Source: an uncultured Lachnospiraceae bacterium
GTDB lineage: Bacteria; Bacillota; Clostridia; Lachnospirales; Lachnospiraceae
DNA length: 55,914 bases
Assembly: GCA_900316075.1 (NCBI GenBank)
Contig: ONBT01000012.1
Coordinates: 1 to 55,914 of the forward strand
Direction of reading: 5' to 3'
Below, in pieces: positions 34,609 to 42,271 of the stretch. Each line of letters begins with the position of its first letter. Position 1 is the first letter of the stretch. The translations under genes and the position numbers were made by a program. The notes under the pieces were generated by a model. That model was not told where the DNA came from and did no database searches. It saw only the letters and a list, made by a program, of their open reading frames with translations.

Positions 34609-34670
34609 TTTCTGGATACAGAAAACTCATTGAAAACGCTTCCGCCAAGACCTTGTGGCGAAATGAGTTT
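34609..34670 (+). other. Multi-hairpin structured element in the 34427-34904 gap
   Basis: Three stems in succession: TTTCTG-GATA-CAGAAA (34609-34624), then outer AAACTCATT/AATGAGTTT (34623-34631, 34662-34670) enclosing CGCCA/TGGCG (34643-34647, 34656-34660). No coding ORF of quality spans it; a 65-aa minus-strand frame here shows no family resemblance. Strand of function is unknown. Confidence 0.5.
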
Positions 34671-34694
34671 CGAAAACTATTCGACGATTTGACC

Positions 34695-34723
34695 TTGAAG
34701 GACTTTTTCCGGTAGGCTATAAT
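34695..34723 (+). promoter_or_regulatory. Orphan sigma-A-type promoter
   Basis: TTGAAG, exactly 17 nt, TATAAT on the plus strand, with no plus-strand gene downstream before the terminator at 34862. It points to an untranslated or very short transcript. Confidence 0.6.
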
Positions 34724-34729
34724 CCGCAT

Positions 34730-34906
34730 ATGCTCATGGAGGAGAGGACAGGATCCCTGATGTTTCATCGCCTGATGCCGGTAAGGGTCAGATCCCCTGG
34801 TTCATTCTAAGCCCTTTTCTTTTCACATCTTCCCCACTTCTTCCGGCCGTTTTTTGAAAATCCTGCGACAGGCTCCGACCGCTTGGAGCTCGTGCGCAGG
34901 GTTTTT
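34730..34906 (+). ncRNA. Candidate small RNA of about 175 nt
   Basis: Bounded by the promoter at 34695-34723 and the terminator at 34862-34906. Visible structure near the 5' end: GATG-TTT-CATC, then CTGA-CC/GG-TCAG, enclosed by GGATC/GATCC. A 26-codon frame from ATG 34730 to a stop at 34810 would be leaderless and looks like chance. I could not match it to SRP RNA, 6S RNA, tmRNA, RNase P or a known riboswitch. Confidence 0.35.
34862..34906 (+). terminator. Strong hairpin terminator, probably used from both sides
   Basis: CCTGCG/CGCAGG outer stem and GCTCC/GGAGC inner stem, followed by GTTTTTAT on the plus strand. On the minus strand it lies just after the DHHW gene stop and is followed by ATTTTC, so it may end both transcripts. 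Confidence 0.75.
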
Positions 34907-36365
34907 ATCGGAAAAGACCGTTCATGGTCTTTGCCCGTTCCTTTGTCACGAATTCATCATTGTTCAGAAAAATCACATCCGAAATCCCATTGTCTTTCAC
35001 AAACTGCAGAAGGTTCCGGTTTGTGTGCCGGTAGTCGGCGACATAGACCTTGTCGTAGTGGTCCGTCAGGAAGGGGACGAAGGCGTTTCCATAGGACTCC
35101 TTGATTATGAGGGCAGCCGTCCCGTCTGAAAGAGCCGGATTGTCAATCGTAGCCAGGGACTGGTCTCCGGCGGCGAAGCAGGAGTACTTCTGGGCTGCGT
35201 CATAGCTTGAGACGTCTGAGATGATATGCCAGTTCACGGTACTGCCGTCTTTGGCCTCGAAGGTCATGTCATTGGTGGAAAGGGGGACATAGGCCGTGAT
35301 GGTGTCGATGGAAGCCGCAAGGGCAGGGGCCTGGCCGGAAGCTGCGTAGAAGGTGCCGAGGAAGCCGTCATAGGTCCGGGTCTCGTACTCCGAAATATTG
35401 TGCGGGGGGATTCCCTTGACCTTGCAGAAGGCCTCGTAGGCGTAGTAGGCCCCCAGCTGGGTCCAGTGGTGGTCCGTGCGGAAGTAGATGTACTCGTCCC
35501 GGTGGGCGGTCAGGGCGTCAAATACGGGAACACTCTTCACGGCCGGGTCCAGGAGGGAGTAGATGTAGCCGATGGCGTCTTCCTGGTCCGAGGCCCCGAG
35601 ACTTTTCTGTACGTCTTCGGCCAGCAGAACGCCCGAAGCGTTGGGAACGACGATATCATAGAGGGTCACGTTTTCCGGCAGCTTGGAGCGGACCGTATTG
35701 ATCATCGAAGCGTAGGCGTCGGCATTTTCTTTAGAAAAATAATATAAATCAAACCCTCTTCCGTCAGCCACATATATGGAGCCCGAAGCCTCGGGAGCCG
35801 CAGTGATGGCGGCGGGGTCCGCCGTGTCATCATCGGCGTCGGAGCCGTTGAGATGATCCTGATTCTTGTCGTTTTGATTGGCCTCGTCACTTTTTTCCGG
35901 CAAAGTGCTTTCGCCTGCCGCCTCATTATCGACGGCTTCGTCCTCATCTTCCATGAGGGCGGCCGGGCTGGTCACCGCATCTGCATCCGGGATCTCATCG
36001 GCGGTCCTGGCGGACTGGTTATATACGGCCGTGGTCCGGACCCCGTAGAGGGCCTCCAGGCTGCTCTTTGCCGTAAGCAGAGGGTCCCGGGCCGGGTAGG
36101 TGTCCGCGTACCAGTCGGAGAGGGCGGAAAAATAGCTTCCGTCCCAGAGGGCTTCCCATGTGAAGACAGGTGCCTTGGCCAGATCCCGTTTTTCGACATC
36201 GGAACGGACCGGCCGCAGGGGGAAGATGAGGCCAAGGACGGCGAAAAAGAGGCCGACGCAGGCAATGGCGGTCAGGAAGACTTTCTGCCAGAAAGAGGTC
36301 TTCTTTTCTCGTTGGGTCGGGGGCTGTTCAGTTGGCTCCAAAGGGGAGGGGTTTATATTAGTCAT
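34905..36365 (-). CDS. DHHW family protein (AlgJ/AlgX-like)
   Basis: About 486 residues. One membrane segment near residues 27-50 (VFLTAIACVGLFFAVLGLIF), an acidic low-complexity insert at ~125-190, then the extracytoplasmic SGNH-like domain with YFRTDHHWTQLGAYYAYEAF, the DHHW motif naming the family. Such proteins work with an MBOAT acyltransferase to O-acetylate surface polysaccharide; the MBOAT gene lies directly upstream in the operon. ATG 36365 is chosen over TTG 36380; neither has a clear Shine-Dalgarno. The start lies in ATGACTAATATAAAC, close to the start region of cdd. Confidence 0.88.
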   Translation of the reverse strand: MTNINPSPLEPTEQPPTQREKKTSFWQKVFLTAIACVGLFFAVLGLIFPLRPVRSDVEKRDLAKAPVFTWEALWDGSYFSALSDWYADTYPARDPLLTAKSSLEALYGVRTTAVYNQSARTADEIPDADAVTSPAALMEDEDEAVDNEAAGESTLPEKSDEANQNDKNQDHLNGSDADDDTADPAAITAAPEASGSIYVADGRGFDLYYFSKENADAYASMINTVRSKLPENVTLYDIVVPNASGVLLAEDVQKSLGASDQEDAIGYIYSLLDPAVKSVPVFDALTAHRDEYIYFRTDHHWTQLGAYYAYEAFCKVKGIPPHNISEYETRTYDGFLGTFYAASGQAPALAASIDTITAYVPLSTNDMTFEAKDGSTVNWHIISDVSSYDAAQKYSCFAAGDQSLATIDNPALSDGTAALIIKESYGNAFVPFLTDHYDKVYVADYRHTNRNLLQFVKDNGISDVIFLNNDEFVTKERAKTMNGLFR

Positions 36366-36376
36366 AAGGCAGAATC

Positions 36377-37879
36377 TCAAAAGGTATTGTAAAGGAAGGG
36401 GCGGAAGGTGGAGCCCGCAATTGCTGTCAGGGCAAGGACGAAGCAGAGGAGGGTCAGGGCCAGACGGAGGCCGTACCAGGCTCCCGCGCTCAGGCGGCCG
36501 GCTTCATAGCGCTTCCGGATGGCCTGCCCCAGGCGGAGAAAGAGGGGACTGCAGCAGAGGAGGGCAAAGAGGAGGAAGAAGATATTGTTCTTTACCGTCA
36601 TGCCCACGAAGGCGGAAGTCCCTCCTGCTGCCGCACCGGTGAAGAGGCCGGAGAGGACCGTTCCCAGCTCCTTAAAATCCGTAAAACGGAAAATAACCCA
36701 GCCCAGATTCACGACGAAGAGGGTGTAAAGGCGGGCAGGAAACTCTTTCAGGATGCGTGCCACTGTACTTCGAGAAGGCGCGGAGGCAGCGCCTGCGGAG
36801 GGAGTTTTTCCGGCAAGGTCACGGACCGAGGCGTCGGCCTGCTGCAGTTTCCGCTTCCTTATGAAGTTCTCCAGGACGACAAATGCGAAGTAGTAGAGGC
36901 CCCAGAGGATGAAGTTCCAATCGGCTCCGTGCCAGAAGCCGGTCAGGAGCCAGACGATGAGGAGGTTTAAGACCGTTCGCACAGGGCTCACTCGCGAACC
37001 GCCTAGCGGAAAGTAGACATAGTCCCGGAAGAAAGAGGAGAGGGAGATATGCCAGCGGCGCCAGAAGTCCTTGACGGAGACCGCCGCATAGGGGTAGTTG
37101 AAGTTTTCGGGACAGGTAAAGCCGCTCATGGTCCCGAGGGCAATGGCCATGTCGGAATAGGCCGAGAAGTCGAGATAAATCTGCATGGTGAAAAGGACAG
37201 ATCCTATCCAGAGACCGGCTTTGGGGACGGTGCCAATACTCCCGTCCAGGGGCAGAAGGGTGTCAGCCAGGGTTCCGCAGTAGTCGGCCAGGACTGCCTT
37301 TTTGAAAAGACCGGTGGAAAAGCGGACGAGGCCGGAAATCATGGCTTCCCGGTTGACAGTCCGCTCGTGAAGGGCCTCCCTCATGTCCGGATAGCGGACG
37401 ATGGGCCCCTGCAGGACCTGGTGGAAGGTGGTCACGTAGCAGAGAAAGGAAAGGGGGGACTTTTCCGCCGGGCACCTGTCCTGCCAGACGTCCGCGAGGT
37501 AGCTTATGAGCTTGAAGGTATAGAAGGAAATGCCCATGGGAAGGGCCAGGTGCACCATTAGGGGGTCACCGAACAGGGCTCCGATATTTTTTCCGAAGAA
37601 GCCGGCATACTTGAAGACGCCGAGCAGGCCGAGCCAGACGATAATCGGGAGGACCAGATACCGCTTATGATGCGTCTTTTCGAGCAAGCGTCCGGCCTGA
37701 AAGCCGAGGAGGGCGTCCGCAAGCAGGAGCAGAAGACAGGGGATTCCCCCGTAGGCGTAGAAAAGGCAGGAAAAAACAAGGAGGACGATATTTTTCCCCC
37801 TAGTGGACGGTACTAGCGTATGAAATATGAGGTAAGCCGGCAGGAAGGCCAGCAGGAAAATCATCAGGGTGAAGGACAA
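36377..37879 (-). CDS. MBOAT family O-acyltransferase (DltB/AlgI-like)
   Basis: 500 residues, about ten membrane segments. Seen: LGTMSGFTCPENFNYPY, KDFWRRWHISLSSFFRDYVYFPLGG and FWHGADWNFILWGLYY, the latter carrying the MBOAT catalytic His. It probably moves acyl groups across the membrane for polysaccharide O-acetylation together with the DHHW protein 11 nt downstream. TTG 37879 is chosen because AAGGA lies about 11 nt before it; ATG 37864 is an alternative. A TATAAT box lies at 37923-37928. Confidence 0.9.
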   Translation of the reverse strand: MSFTLMIFLLAFLPAYLIFHTLVPSTRGKNIVLLVFSCLFYAYGGIPCLLLLLADALLGFQAGRLLEKTHHKRYLVLPIIVWLGLLGVFKYAGFFGKNIGALFGDPLMVHLALPMGISFYTFKLISYLADVWQDRCPAEKSPLSFLCYVTTFHQVLQGPIVRYPDMREALHERTVNREAMISGLVRFSTGLFKKAVLADYCGTLADTLLPLDGSIGTVPKAGLWIGSVLFTMQIYLDFSAYSDMAIALGTMSGFTCPENFNYPYAAVSVKDFWRRWHISLSSFFRDYVYFPLGGSRVSPVRTVLNLLIVWLLTGFWHGADWNFILWGLYYFAFVVLENFIRKRKLQQADASVRDLAGKTPSAGAASAPSRSTVARILKEFPARLYTLFVVNLGWVIFRFTDFKELGTVLSGLFTGAAAGGTSAFVGMTVKNNIFFLLFALLCCSPLFLRLGQAIRKRYEAGRLSAGAWYGLRLALTLLCFVLALTAIAGSTFRPFLYNTF

Positions 37880-37922
37880 AAGAAGCCGTTCCTTTCAAGT
37901 GGCAGAATTAAAGCGCCCTGCC

Positions 37923-37951
37923 ATTATACCTTCCCGGACGGTTTTTTGCAC
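37923..37951 (-). promoter_or_regulatory. Probable promoter of the MBOAT-DHHW operon
   Basis: Minus-strand TATAAT (37923-37928) with a weak -35 candidate GTGCAA 17 nt upstream. It lies between the terminator of the Rrf2 gene and the MBOAT start. Confidence 0.45.
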
Positions 37952-37960
37952 CTTATATTG

Positions 37961-38003
37961 AAAAAAATCCCCCTGCAGGCAGCAAAAAGCGTCCTGCAGG
38001 GGG
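37961..38003 (-). terminator. Terminator of the Rrf2 regulator gene
   Basis: Perfect 11-bp stem CCCCCTGCAGG / CCTGCAGGGGG with a 13-nt loop. On the minus strand it is followed by ATTTTTTT. Confidence 0.88.
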
Positions 38004-38020
38004 TGCTTTCATTAGAATAA

Positions 38021-38506
38021 TCAAAGACAGGCGGAAAGCTGGGAGATATAGAGGGCAGCTTCTTCCGGGGATGCTGCCTTTCCCCCGCCGGGAGCGGCGG
38101 CCTTGTCCAGAAGGTCCTGAATCGTAATCTTCGAAAAGTATTCCTTCTCCACGTTTCCGAAGTCCTGCCACATGGCAATGGTGGGGCATTCGCTCCGCAT
38201 GGGGCAGGTTTCGGCCCCTTCCTCCAGGCAGGCCACGGGAGCCAGTTCCCCGGTCTCCGTCACGGAAATAATGTCCCAGACCGAGTATTCCGCAGGCTTT
38301 CTCAGGAGGCGGTAGCCCCCGTTCTTGCCCCGTTTGCCCTCGAGGAGATTGTTCGCCACCAGGGTCTTTACGATGGCTTCCAGATACTTTTCCGATATAT
38401 TCTGCCGGGCGGCGATGTCCTTGAGGCGGATCCAGTCGCCGGTATTGTGCAGCCCCAAGTCCACCATTACGCGCAGGGCATAGCGGCCTTTTGTCGATAT
38501 TTTCAT
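38021..38506 (-). CDS. Rrf2 family transcriptional regulator (CymR/IscR-like)
   Basis: 161 residues. N-terminal winged helix (MKISTKGRYALRVMVDLGLH, IAARQNISEKYLEAIVKTL, LLEGKRGKNGGYRL) and a cysteine cluster CLEEGAETCPMRSEC near residues 93-107 resembling the Fe-S ligand region of IscR. It is divergent from metY and cysK, with the two promoters 10 bp apart, so it most likely represses them according to cysteine or Fe-S status. The family includes CymR, the cysteine regulator of Firmicutes; which type this is cannot be decided by eye. Confidence 0.9.
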   Translation of the reverse strand: MKISTKGRYALRVMVDLGLHNTGDWIRLKDIAARQNISEKYLEAIVKTLVANNLLEGKRGKNGGYRLLRKPAEYSVWDIISVTETGELAPVACLEEGAETCPMRSECPTIAMWQDFGNVEKEYFSKITIQDLLDKAAAPGGGKAASPEEAALYISQLSACL

Positions 38507-38553
38507 ATATAATCCTCCAAAAACTCTATTCCCGGGTGGGTTTTTCTGAGCCT

Positions 38554-38582
38554 ATAATAACGCCCTTTTTTCAAAATTTCAA
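38554..38582 (-). promoter_or_regulatory. Promoter of the Rrf2 gene
   Basis: Minus-strand TTGAAA, 17 nt, TATTAT. Its -35 faces the metY -35 with 10 bp between them, so one bound regulator could cover both. Confidence 0.7.
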
Positions 38583-38592
38583 GAAAAACCTA

Positions 38593-38621
38593 TTGACATA
38601 CTGGGTTAATTGTTCTATTAT
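38593..38621 (+). promoter_or_regulatory. Promoter of the leader ORF-metY unit
   Basis: TTGACA, exactly 17 nt, TATTAT. A near-consensus sigma-A promoter, expected start near 38628, followed by a 160-nt leader that contains the Cys-rich ORF. Confidence 0.8.
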
Positions 38622-38665
38622 CCATTCAACCTACCAAACGGAAGGGTTATTTAAGGAGAAAAGCC

Positions 38666-38758
38666 ATGCGCTGGAAAAGGAATATGAGTTCCTTTGAAAT
38701 TATGGACAGTTACTACATGTGCCATCGGTCAGCGACCGGATTCTGTTGCAGCATGTAA
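38666..38758 (+). CDS. Cysteine-rich leader peptide upstream of metY
   Basis: A 30-residue ORF with a strong TAAGGAGAAAAG site; the metY start has the nearly identical CTAAGGAGAAAAG. The C-terminal third, YYMCHRSATGFCCSM, has three cysteines, two adjacent, just before the stop. It lies in the leader of sulfhydrylase genes behind a strong promoter. A leader peptide where ribosome stalling at Cys codons reports cysteine supply is the obvious reading. It is too short for ordinary gene callers. The mechanism is inferred; metY starts 32 nt after the leader stop. Confidence 0.62.
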   Translation: MRWKRNMSSFEIMDSYYMCHRSATGFCCSM

Positions 38759-38790
38759 GGACTGTTGATGATTTTCTAAGGAGAAAAGAT

Positions 38791-40062
38791 ATGAGCGAAT
38801 ACAGATTTGAAACCAAGCAGGTACATGTAGGTCAGGAGCAGGCGGACCCCGTCACCGATTCCCGGGCCGTACCCATCTACCAGACCACTTCCTATGTCTT
38901 CCACAATTCCCAGCACGCAGCTGACCGCTTCGGCCTGAAGGATCCCGGAAATATCTATGGAAGACTTACGAATTCCACGGTTGATGTATTTGAAAAGAGA
39001 ATCGCAGCTCTTGAGGGCGGCGTCGCAGGCCTTGCCGTTGCTTCCGGCGCCGCAGCCGTCACCTACGCGATTACAGCTCTGGCCAAGGCCGGTGACCATG
39101 TCGTAGCCCAGAAGACCATCTACGGCGGCTCGTATAACCTCCTGAAGCTGACCCTGAAGGACTTCGGCATCGATACGACCTTCGTGGATGCCCACAATCT
39201 CTCTGAGGTCGAGGGGGCAATCAAGCCCAATACCAAGCTCGTCTACCTCGAGACCCTGGGCAACCCCAACTCCGACATTCCCGATATTGACGCGATTTCC
39301 GAAATCGCCCACAAGCACGGACTTCCCGTCGTCGTCGACAATACCTTCGGAACCCCCTACTACTTTCGTCCCCTGGAGCACGGAGCCAATGTCGTCGTTC
39401 ACTCGGCTACCAAGTTCATCGGCGGCCACGGCACGACCCTGGGCGGCGTCATCGTCGACGGAGGCAACTTCGACTGGAAGGACTATCCCCAGTTCTCGGC
39501 TCCGAACGAGTCCTACCACGGGATTTCTTTCGTAGATGCGGCAGGCCCTGCAGCCTATGCCACATACATCCGGGCCATCCTTCTCCGGGATGAGGGGGCT
39601 ACCCTTTCTCCCCTTTCCGCTTTCCTGCTCCTGCAGGGCACCGAGACCCTGTCTCTCCGTCTTGAGCGGCATGCGGAAAATACGAAGAAGGTCGTCGAGT
39701 ATCTTGCAAAGCACCCGAAGGTAGAGCATGTAAACCATCCTTCGCTGCCCGATCATCCGGACCACGCCCTTTATCAGAAGTACTTCCCCAATGGCGGCGC
39801 TTCGATTTTCACCTTTGAAATCAAGGGCGGCCAGAAAGAGGCTTTCGCCTTCATCGACCATCTGGAATTGTTCTCTCTGCTTGCAAACGTGGCCGACGTG
39901 AAGTCCCTGGTCATCCATCCCTACACGACGACCCACGCGGAGCTTTCCCCCGAGGAGCTGGCTTCCCAGGGCATCAAGCCCAACACCATCCGCCTGTCCA
40001 TCGGTATCGAGAACATCGACGACATCATCGAGGATCTTGATAAGGGCTTCGCAGCGGTTTGA
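38791..40062 (+). CDS. metY: O-acetylhomoserine aminocarboxypropyltransferase (sulfhydrylase)
   Basis: 423-residue PLP enzyme of the Cys/Met metabolism family. Seen: TKQVHVGQEQADPVTDSRA, PIYQTTSYVF, SGAAAVTYAI, and HSATKFIGGHG with the PLP lysine. MetY combines O-acetylhomoserine with sulfide to give homocysteine. ATG 38791 after CTAAGGAGAAAAG is the start; an extension to GTG 38719 overlaps the Cys-rich leader ORF. With cysK it forms the sulfide-assimilation unit divergent from the Rrf2 regulator. Confidence 0.93.
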   Translation: MSEYRFETKQVHVGQEQADPVTDSRAVPIYQTTSYVFHNSQHAADRFGLKDPGNIYGRLTNSTVDVFEKRIAALEGGVAGLAVASGAAAVTYAITALAKAGDHVVAQKTIYGGSYNLLKLTLKDFGIDTTFVDAHNLSEVEGAIKPNTKLVYLETLGNPNSDIPDIDAISEIAHKHGLPVVVDNTFGTPYYFRPLEHGANVVVHSATKFIGGHGTTLGGVIVDGGNFDWKDYPQFSAPNESYHGISFVDAAGPAAYATYIRAILLRDEGATLSPLSAFLLLQGTETLSLRLERHAENTKKVVEYLAKHPKVEHVNHPSLPDHPDHALYQKYFPNGGASIFTFEIKGGQKEAFAFIDHLELFSLLANVADVKSLVIHPYTTTHAELSPEELASQGIKPNTIRLSIGIENIDDIIEDLDKGFAAV

Positions 40063-40210
40063 TTTTTAAAGCCGGAAATATGCTCTGAAAATCCTGCCTG
40101 TCCGGGTAATAGCTCTCCGGCCTTTGGAAGGGAGCCGGTTTGTGCTATTATTATTACGAATATAAACCATGCAGTCTTCTGCCGGCATACGGTATGAGAG
40201 GAGAACGAAA

Positions 40211-41143
40211 ATGGCCAGAATTTTTACATCAGCGGACCAGCTGATCGGAGGGACCCCCCTCCTGGAACTTACGGGAATTGAGAAGGAGCTTGGTCTTCAG
40301 GCAAAGATTCTTGCCAAGCTCGAGTACTTCAATCCCACGGGGTCGGTCAAGGACCGGATTGCCAAGGGCATGATCGACGACGCGGAGAAGACAGGGAAGC
40401 TGAAGCCCGGCGCCACGATCATCGAGCCTACTTCCGGAAATACCGGAATCGGCCTGGCCTCCGTGGCAGCAGCCCGGGGCTACCGGATCATCATCGTAAT
40501 GCCTGAGACCATGTCCGTTGAGCGAAGAAAGCTCATGAAGCAGTACGGGGCGGAACTGGTCCTGACTGAAGGGGCCAAGGGCATGAAGGGGGCCATTGCC
40601 AAAGCCGATGAGCTTTCCAAAGAAATCCCTGATTCCTTCATTCCCGGCCAGTTTGTAAACCCTGCGAACCCTGCCTATCATAAGGCTACTACTGGGCCTG
40701 AAATCTGGCAGGACACCGACGGCAAGGTCGACTACTTCATTGCCGGCGTCGGTACGGGCGGAACCCTGACCGGTACCGGAGAGTATCTGAAGGAGCAGAA
40801 TTCCTCGGTCAAGGTTATCGCGGTGGAGCCTTCCGGTTCTCCCGTCCTCTCCGAAGGCCATGCCGGAGCCCACAAGATTCAGGGCATCGGGGCCGGTTTC
40901 GTTCCCGACGTGCTGAATACGAAGATTTACGATGAGATTCTTCCAATCACGGATGAAGACGCTTTCACCTATGCGAAACTGGTCGGCAAGAAGGCCGGCG
41001 TTCTGGTCGGAATTTCCGCTGGAGCCGCGGTCAAGGCGGCTGTAGACATCGCCAAGCGGCCCGAGGCGGCCGGGAAGACCATTGTGGTCCTGCTTCCGGA
41101 TTCCGGCGACCGGTATCTCTCCACAGCTCTGTTCGAAGAATGA
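40211..41143 (+). CDS. cysK: Cysteine synthase A
   Basis: 310-residue O-acetylserine sulfhydrylase. Seen: LIGGTPLLEL, NPTGSVKDRIA with the PLP lysine, EPTSGNTGIGLA, VGTGGTLTGTGEYL and GISAGAAV. It makes cysteine from O-acetylserine and sulfide. ATG 40211 follows GAGAGGAGAACGAAA; a longer frame to 40169 lacks a ribosome site. The 148-nt gap after metY includes an AT-rich stretch (40146-40168) that could hold its own promoter. Confidence 0.94.
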   Translation: MARIFTSADQLIGGTPLLELTGIEKELGLQAKILAKLEYFNPTGSVKDRIAKGMIDDAEKTGKLKPGATIIEPTSGNTGIGLASVAAARGYRIIIVMPETMSVERRKLMKQYGAELVLTEGAKGMKGAIAKADELSKEIPDSFIPGQFVNPANPAYHKATTGPEIWQDTDGKVDYFIAGVGTGGTLTGTGEYLKEQNSSVKVIAVEPSGSPVLSEGHAGAHKIQGIGAGFVPDVLNTKIYDEILPITDEDAFTYAKLVGKKAGVLVGISAGAAVKAAVDIAKRPEAAGKTIVVLLPDSGDRYLSTALFEE

Positions 41144-41176
41144 GCCTTTTGATGACAGAGTCTGCTATTTGAATTA

Positions 41177-41192
41177 GCACGCAATGCGTGCA
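41177..41192. other. GCACGCA-A-TGCGTGC palindrome
   Basis: A perfect 7+1+7 palindrome 33 bp after cysK without a T-run. The same core, CACGCAATGCGTG, forms the top of the terminator at 30821-30851. Confidence 0.4.
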
Positions 41193-41255
41193 TATCCTGC
41201 CGCCCGATCAGCGGCAGACCACCTGAAAAATTGTTGATAGCTATACCTCCTACAT

Positions 41256-41289
41256 GCGGGCGGCGCCTTTCGGTGCCGCCCGCTTTTTT
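41256..41289 (+). terminator. Terminator of the cysK transcript
   Basis: 12-bp stem GCGGGCGGCGCC / GGTGCCGCCCGC with one G-U pair, loop TTTC, followed by TTTTTT. Confidence 0.92.
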
Positions 41290-41369
41290 CCTCTGCCCGT
41301 AGGCTTTCTCTTTTCCTTGTGGGAGCTTTGTGGCATAATCAAGGAGTATTTGCGGGGAGGACTTCCTTC

Positions 41370-42119
41370 ATGGAAAAAATTATTATTGCCCTGATTGTCA
41401 TTACAGCCCTGGTCGTGGTGGCCGGTATCCTTATTTATTCGAACTGGAAACTCAGAAGAGAGCACAAGCATTCCGAGCTTCTGACCGACCAGCTGATCAC
41501 GACCCTGGTGTCCGCCATCGATGCCAAGGACCCCTATACCCAGGGCCATTCCATCCGGGTGGCCATGTATTCCAGGGAGCTGGCCCGGCGGGCGGGAAAG
41601 CCCAGGGACTTTCAGAAGAGCATCTACTATCTGGGCATGGTCCACGACGTGGGGAAAATTGGGATTCCCGGAAACATCCTTAGAAAGACCGACAAGCTGA
41701 CACCGGAAGAGTATGCGAAGGTTCGAGAGCATCCGACCCTGGGCGGGGAAATCCTGGACGGGGTCACTGAAATCCCTAGAATCCGCATCGGAGCTTTGTA
41801 TCACCATGAGCACTACGACGGGGGCGGTTATCCCTTCGGCATGATCGGAGACAGCATTCCCGAGGAGGCCCGGATCATCGCTGTAGCCGATGCCTATGAC
41901 GCCATGGCAAGTAACCGCTCCTACCGGTCCGCCATGCCCCAGGAGGACATCCGGAAGATTATCGCAGATTCCGCCGGCACCCAGCTGGACCCGAAATACG
42001 CCCAGCTCATGATTGATATGATTGACGATGACAAGAACTACATCATGCGGGGCCAGGCCGTGGCTTCGAAGGACAGCATAGGCATGATCCGGGACTTCCT
42101 GGCCGGGAAGTGGAAGTGA
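41370..42119 (+). CDS. Membrane-anchored HD-GYP domain phosphodiesterase
   Basis: 249 residues. One N-terminal membrane helix (IIIALIVITALVVVAGILIY), then an HD-GYP domain: QGHSIRVAMYS, MVHDVGKIGIP, HPTLGGEIL and HHEHYDGGGYPFG with the GYP triad. Such domains hydrolyse cyclic di-GMP or related dinucleotides. ATG 41370 has GGGGAGG upstream; the longer frame from 41319 is unsupported. No sensory domain, so it may be partner-controlled. Glycan genes that follow are possible targets of such signalling, but this is only proximity. Confidence 0.92.
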   Translation: MEKIIIALIVITALVVVAGILIYSNWKLRREHKHSELLTDQLITTLVSAIDAKDPYTQGHSIRVAMYSRELARRAGKPRDFQKSIYYLGMVHDVGKIGIPGNILRKTDKLTPEEYAKVREHPTLGGEILDGVTEIPRIRIGALYHHEHYDGGGYPFGMIGDSIPEEARIIAVADAYDAMASNRSYRSAMPQEDIRKIIADSAGTQLDPKYAQLMIDMIDDDKNYIMRGQAVASKDSIGMIRDFLAGKWK

Positions 42120-42192
42120 AACTGCGGACAAAGGGCGCTTACGGAAAACGGCGATGGTGCCTGGAGTCCGTTTTCCCCGGGTCGGGCAAATA

Positions 42193-42201
42193 TGCTATAC
42201 T
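42193..42201 (+). promoter_or_regulatory. Extended -10 promoter of carbamate kinase
   Basis: TG-C-TATACT with no good -35 box. Downstream, before the start, lies GAGAATAATGTAAAAC, an AT-rich half-site also seen at 29330. Confidence 0.45.
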
Positions 42202-42271
42202 GGCAGGTGTGCTGGTGCATTATATTCGTCATGAGAATAATGTAAAACAAATATAGAGAGGACAAACCCAG

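Noticed and set aside
34571-34768. 65-aa minus-strand ORF in the structured gap
   Set aside because: No family resemblance and no good ribosome site. It runs through inverted repeats, so it is best explained as chance.
34730-34906. SRP RNA, 6S RNA or tRNA-like gene
   Set aside because: The SRP GGAAG loop, a long 5'/3' complementary 6S rod and a tRNA T-arm pairing are all missing, although GGTTCATTC looks superficially T-loop-like.
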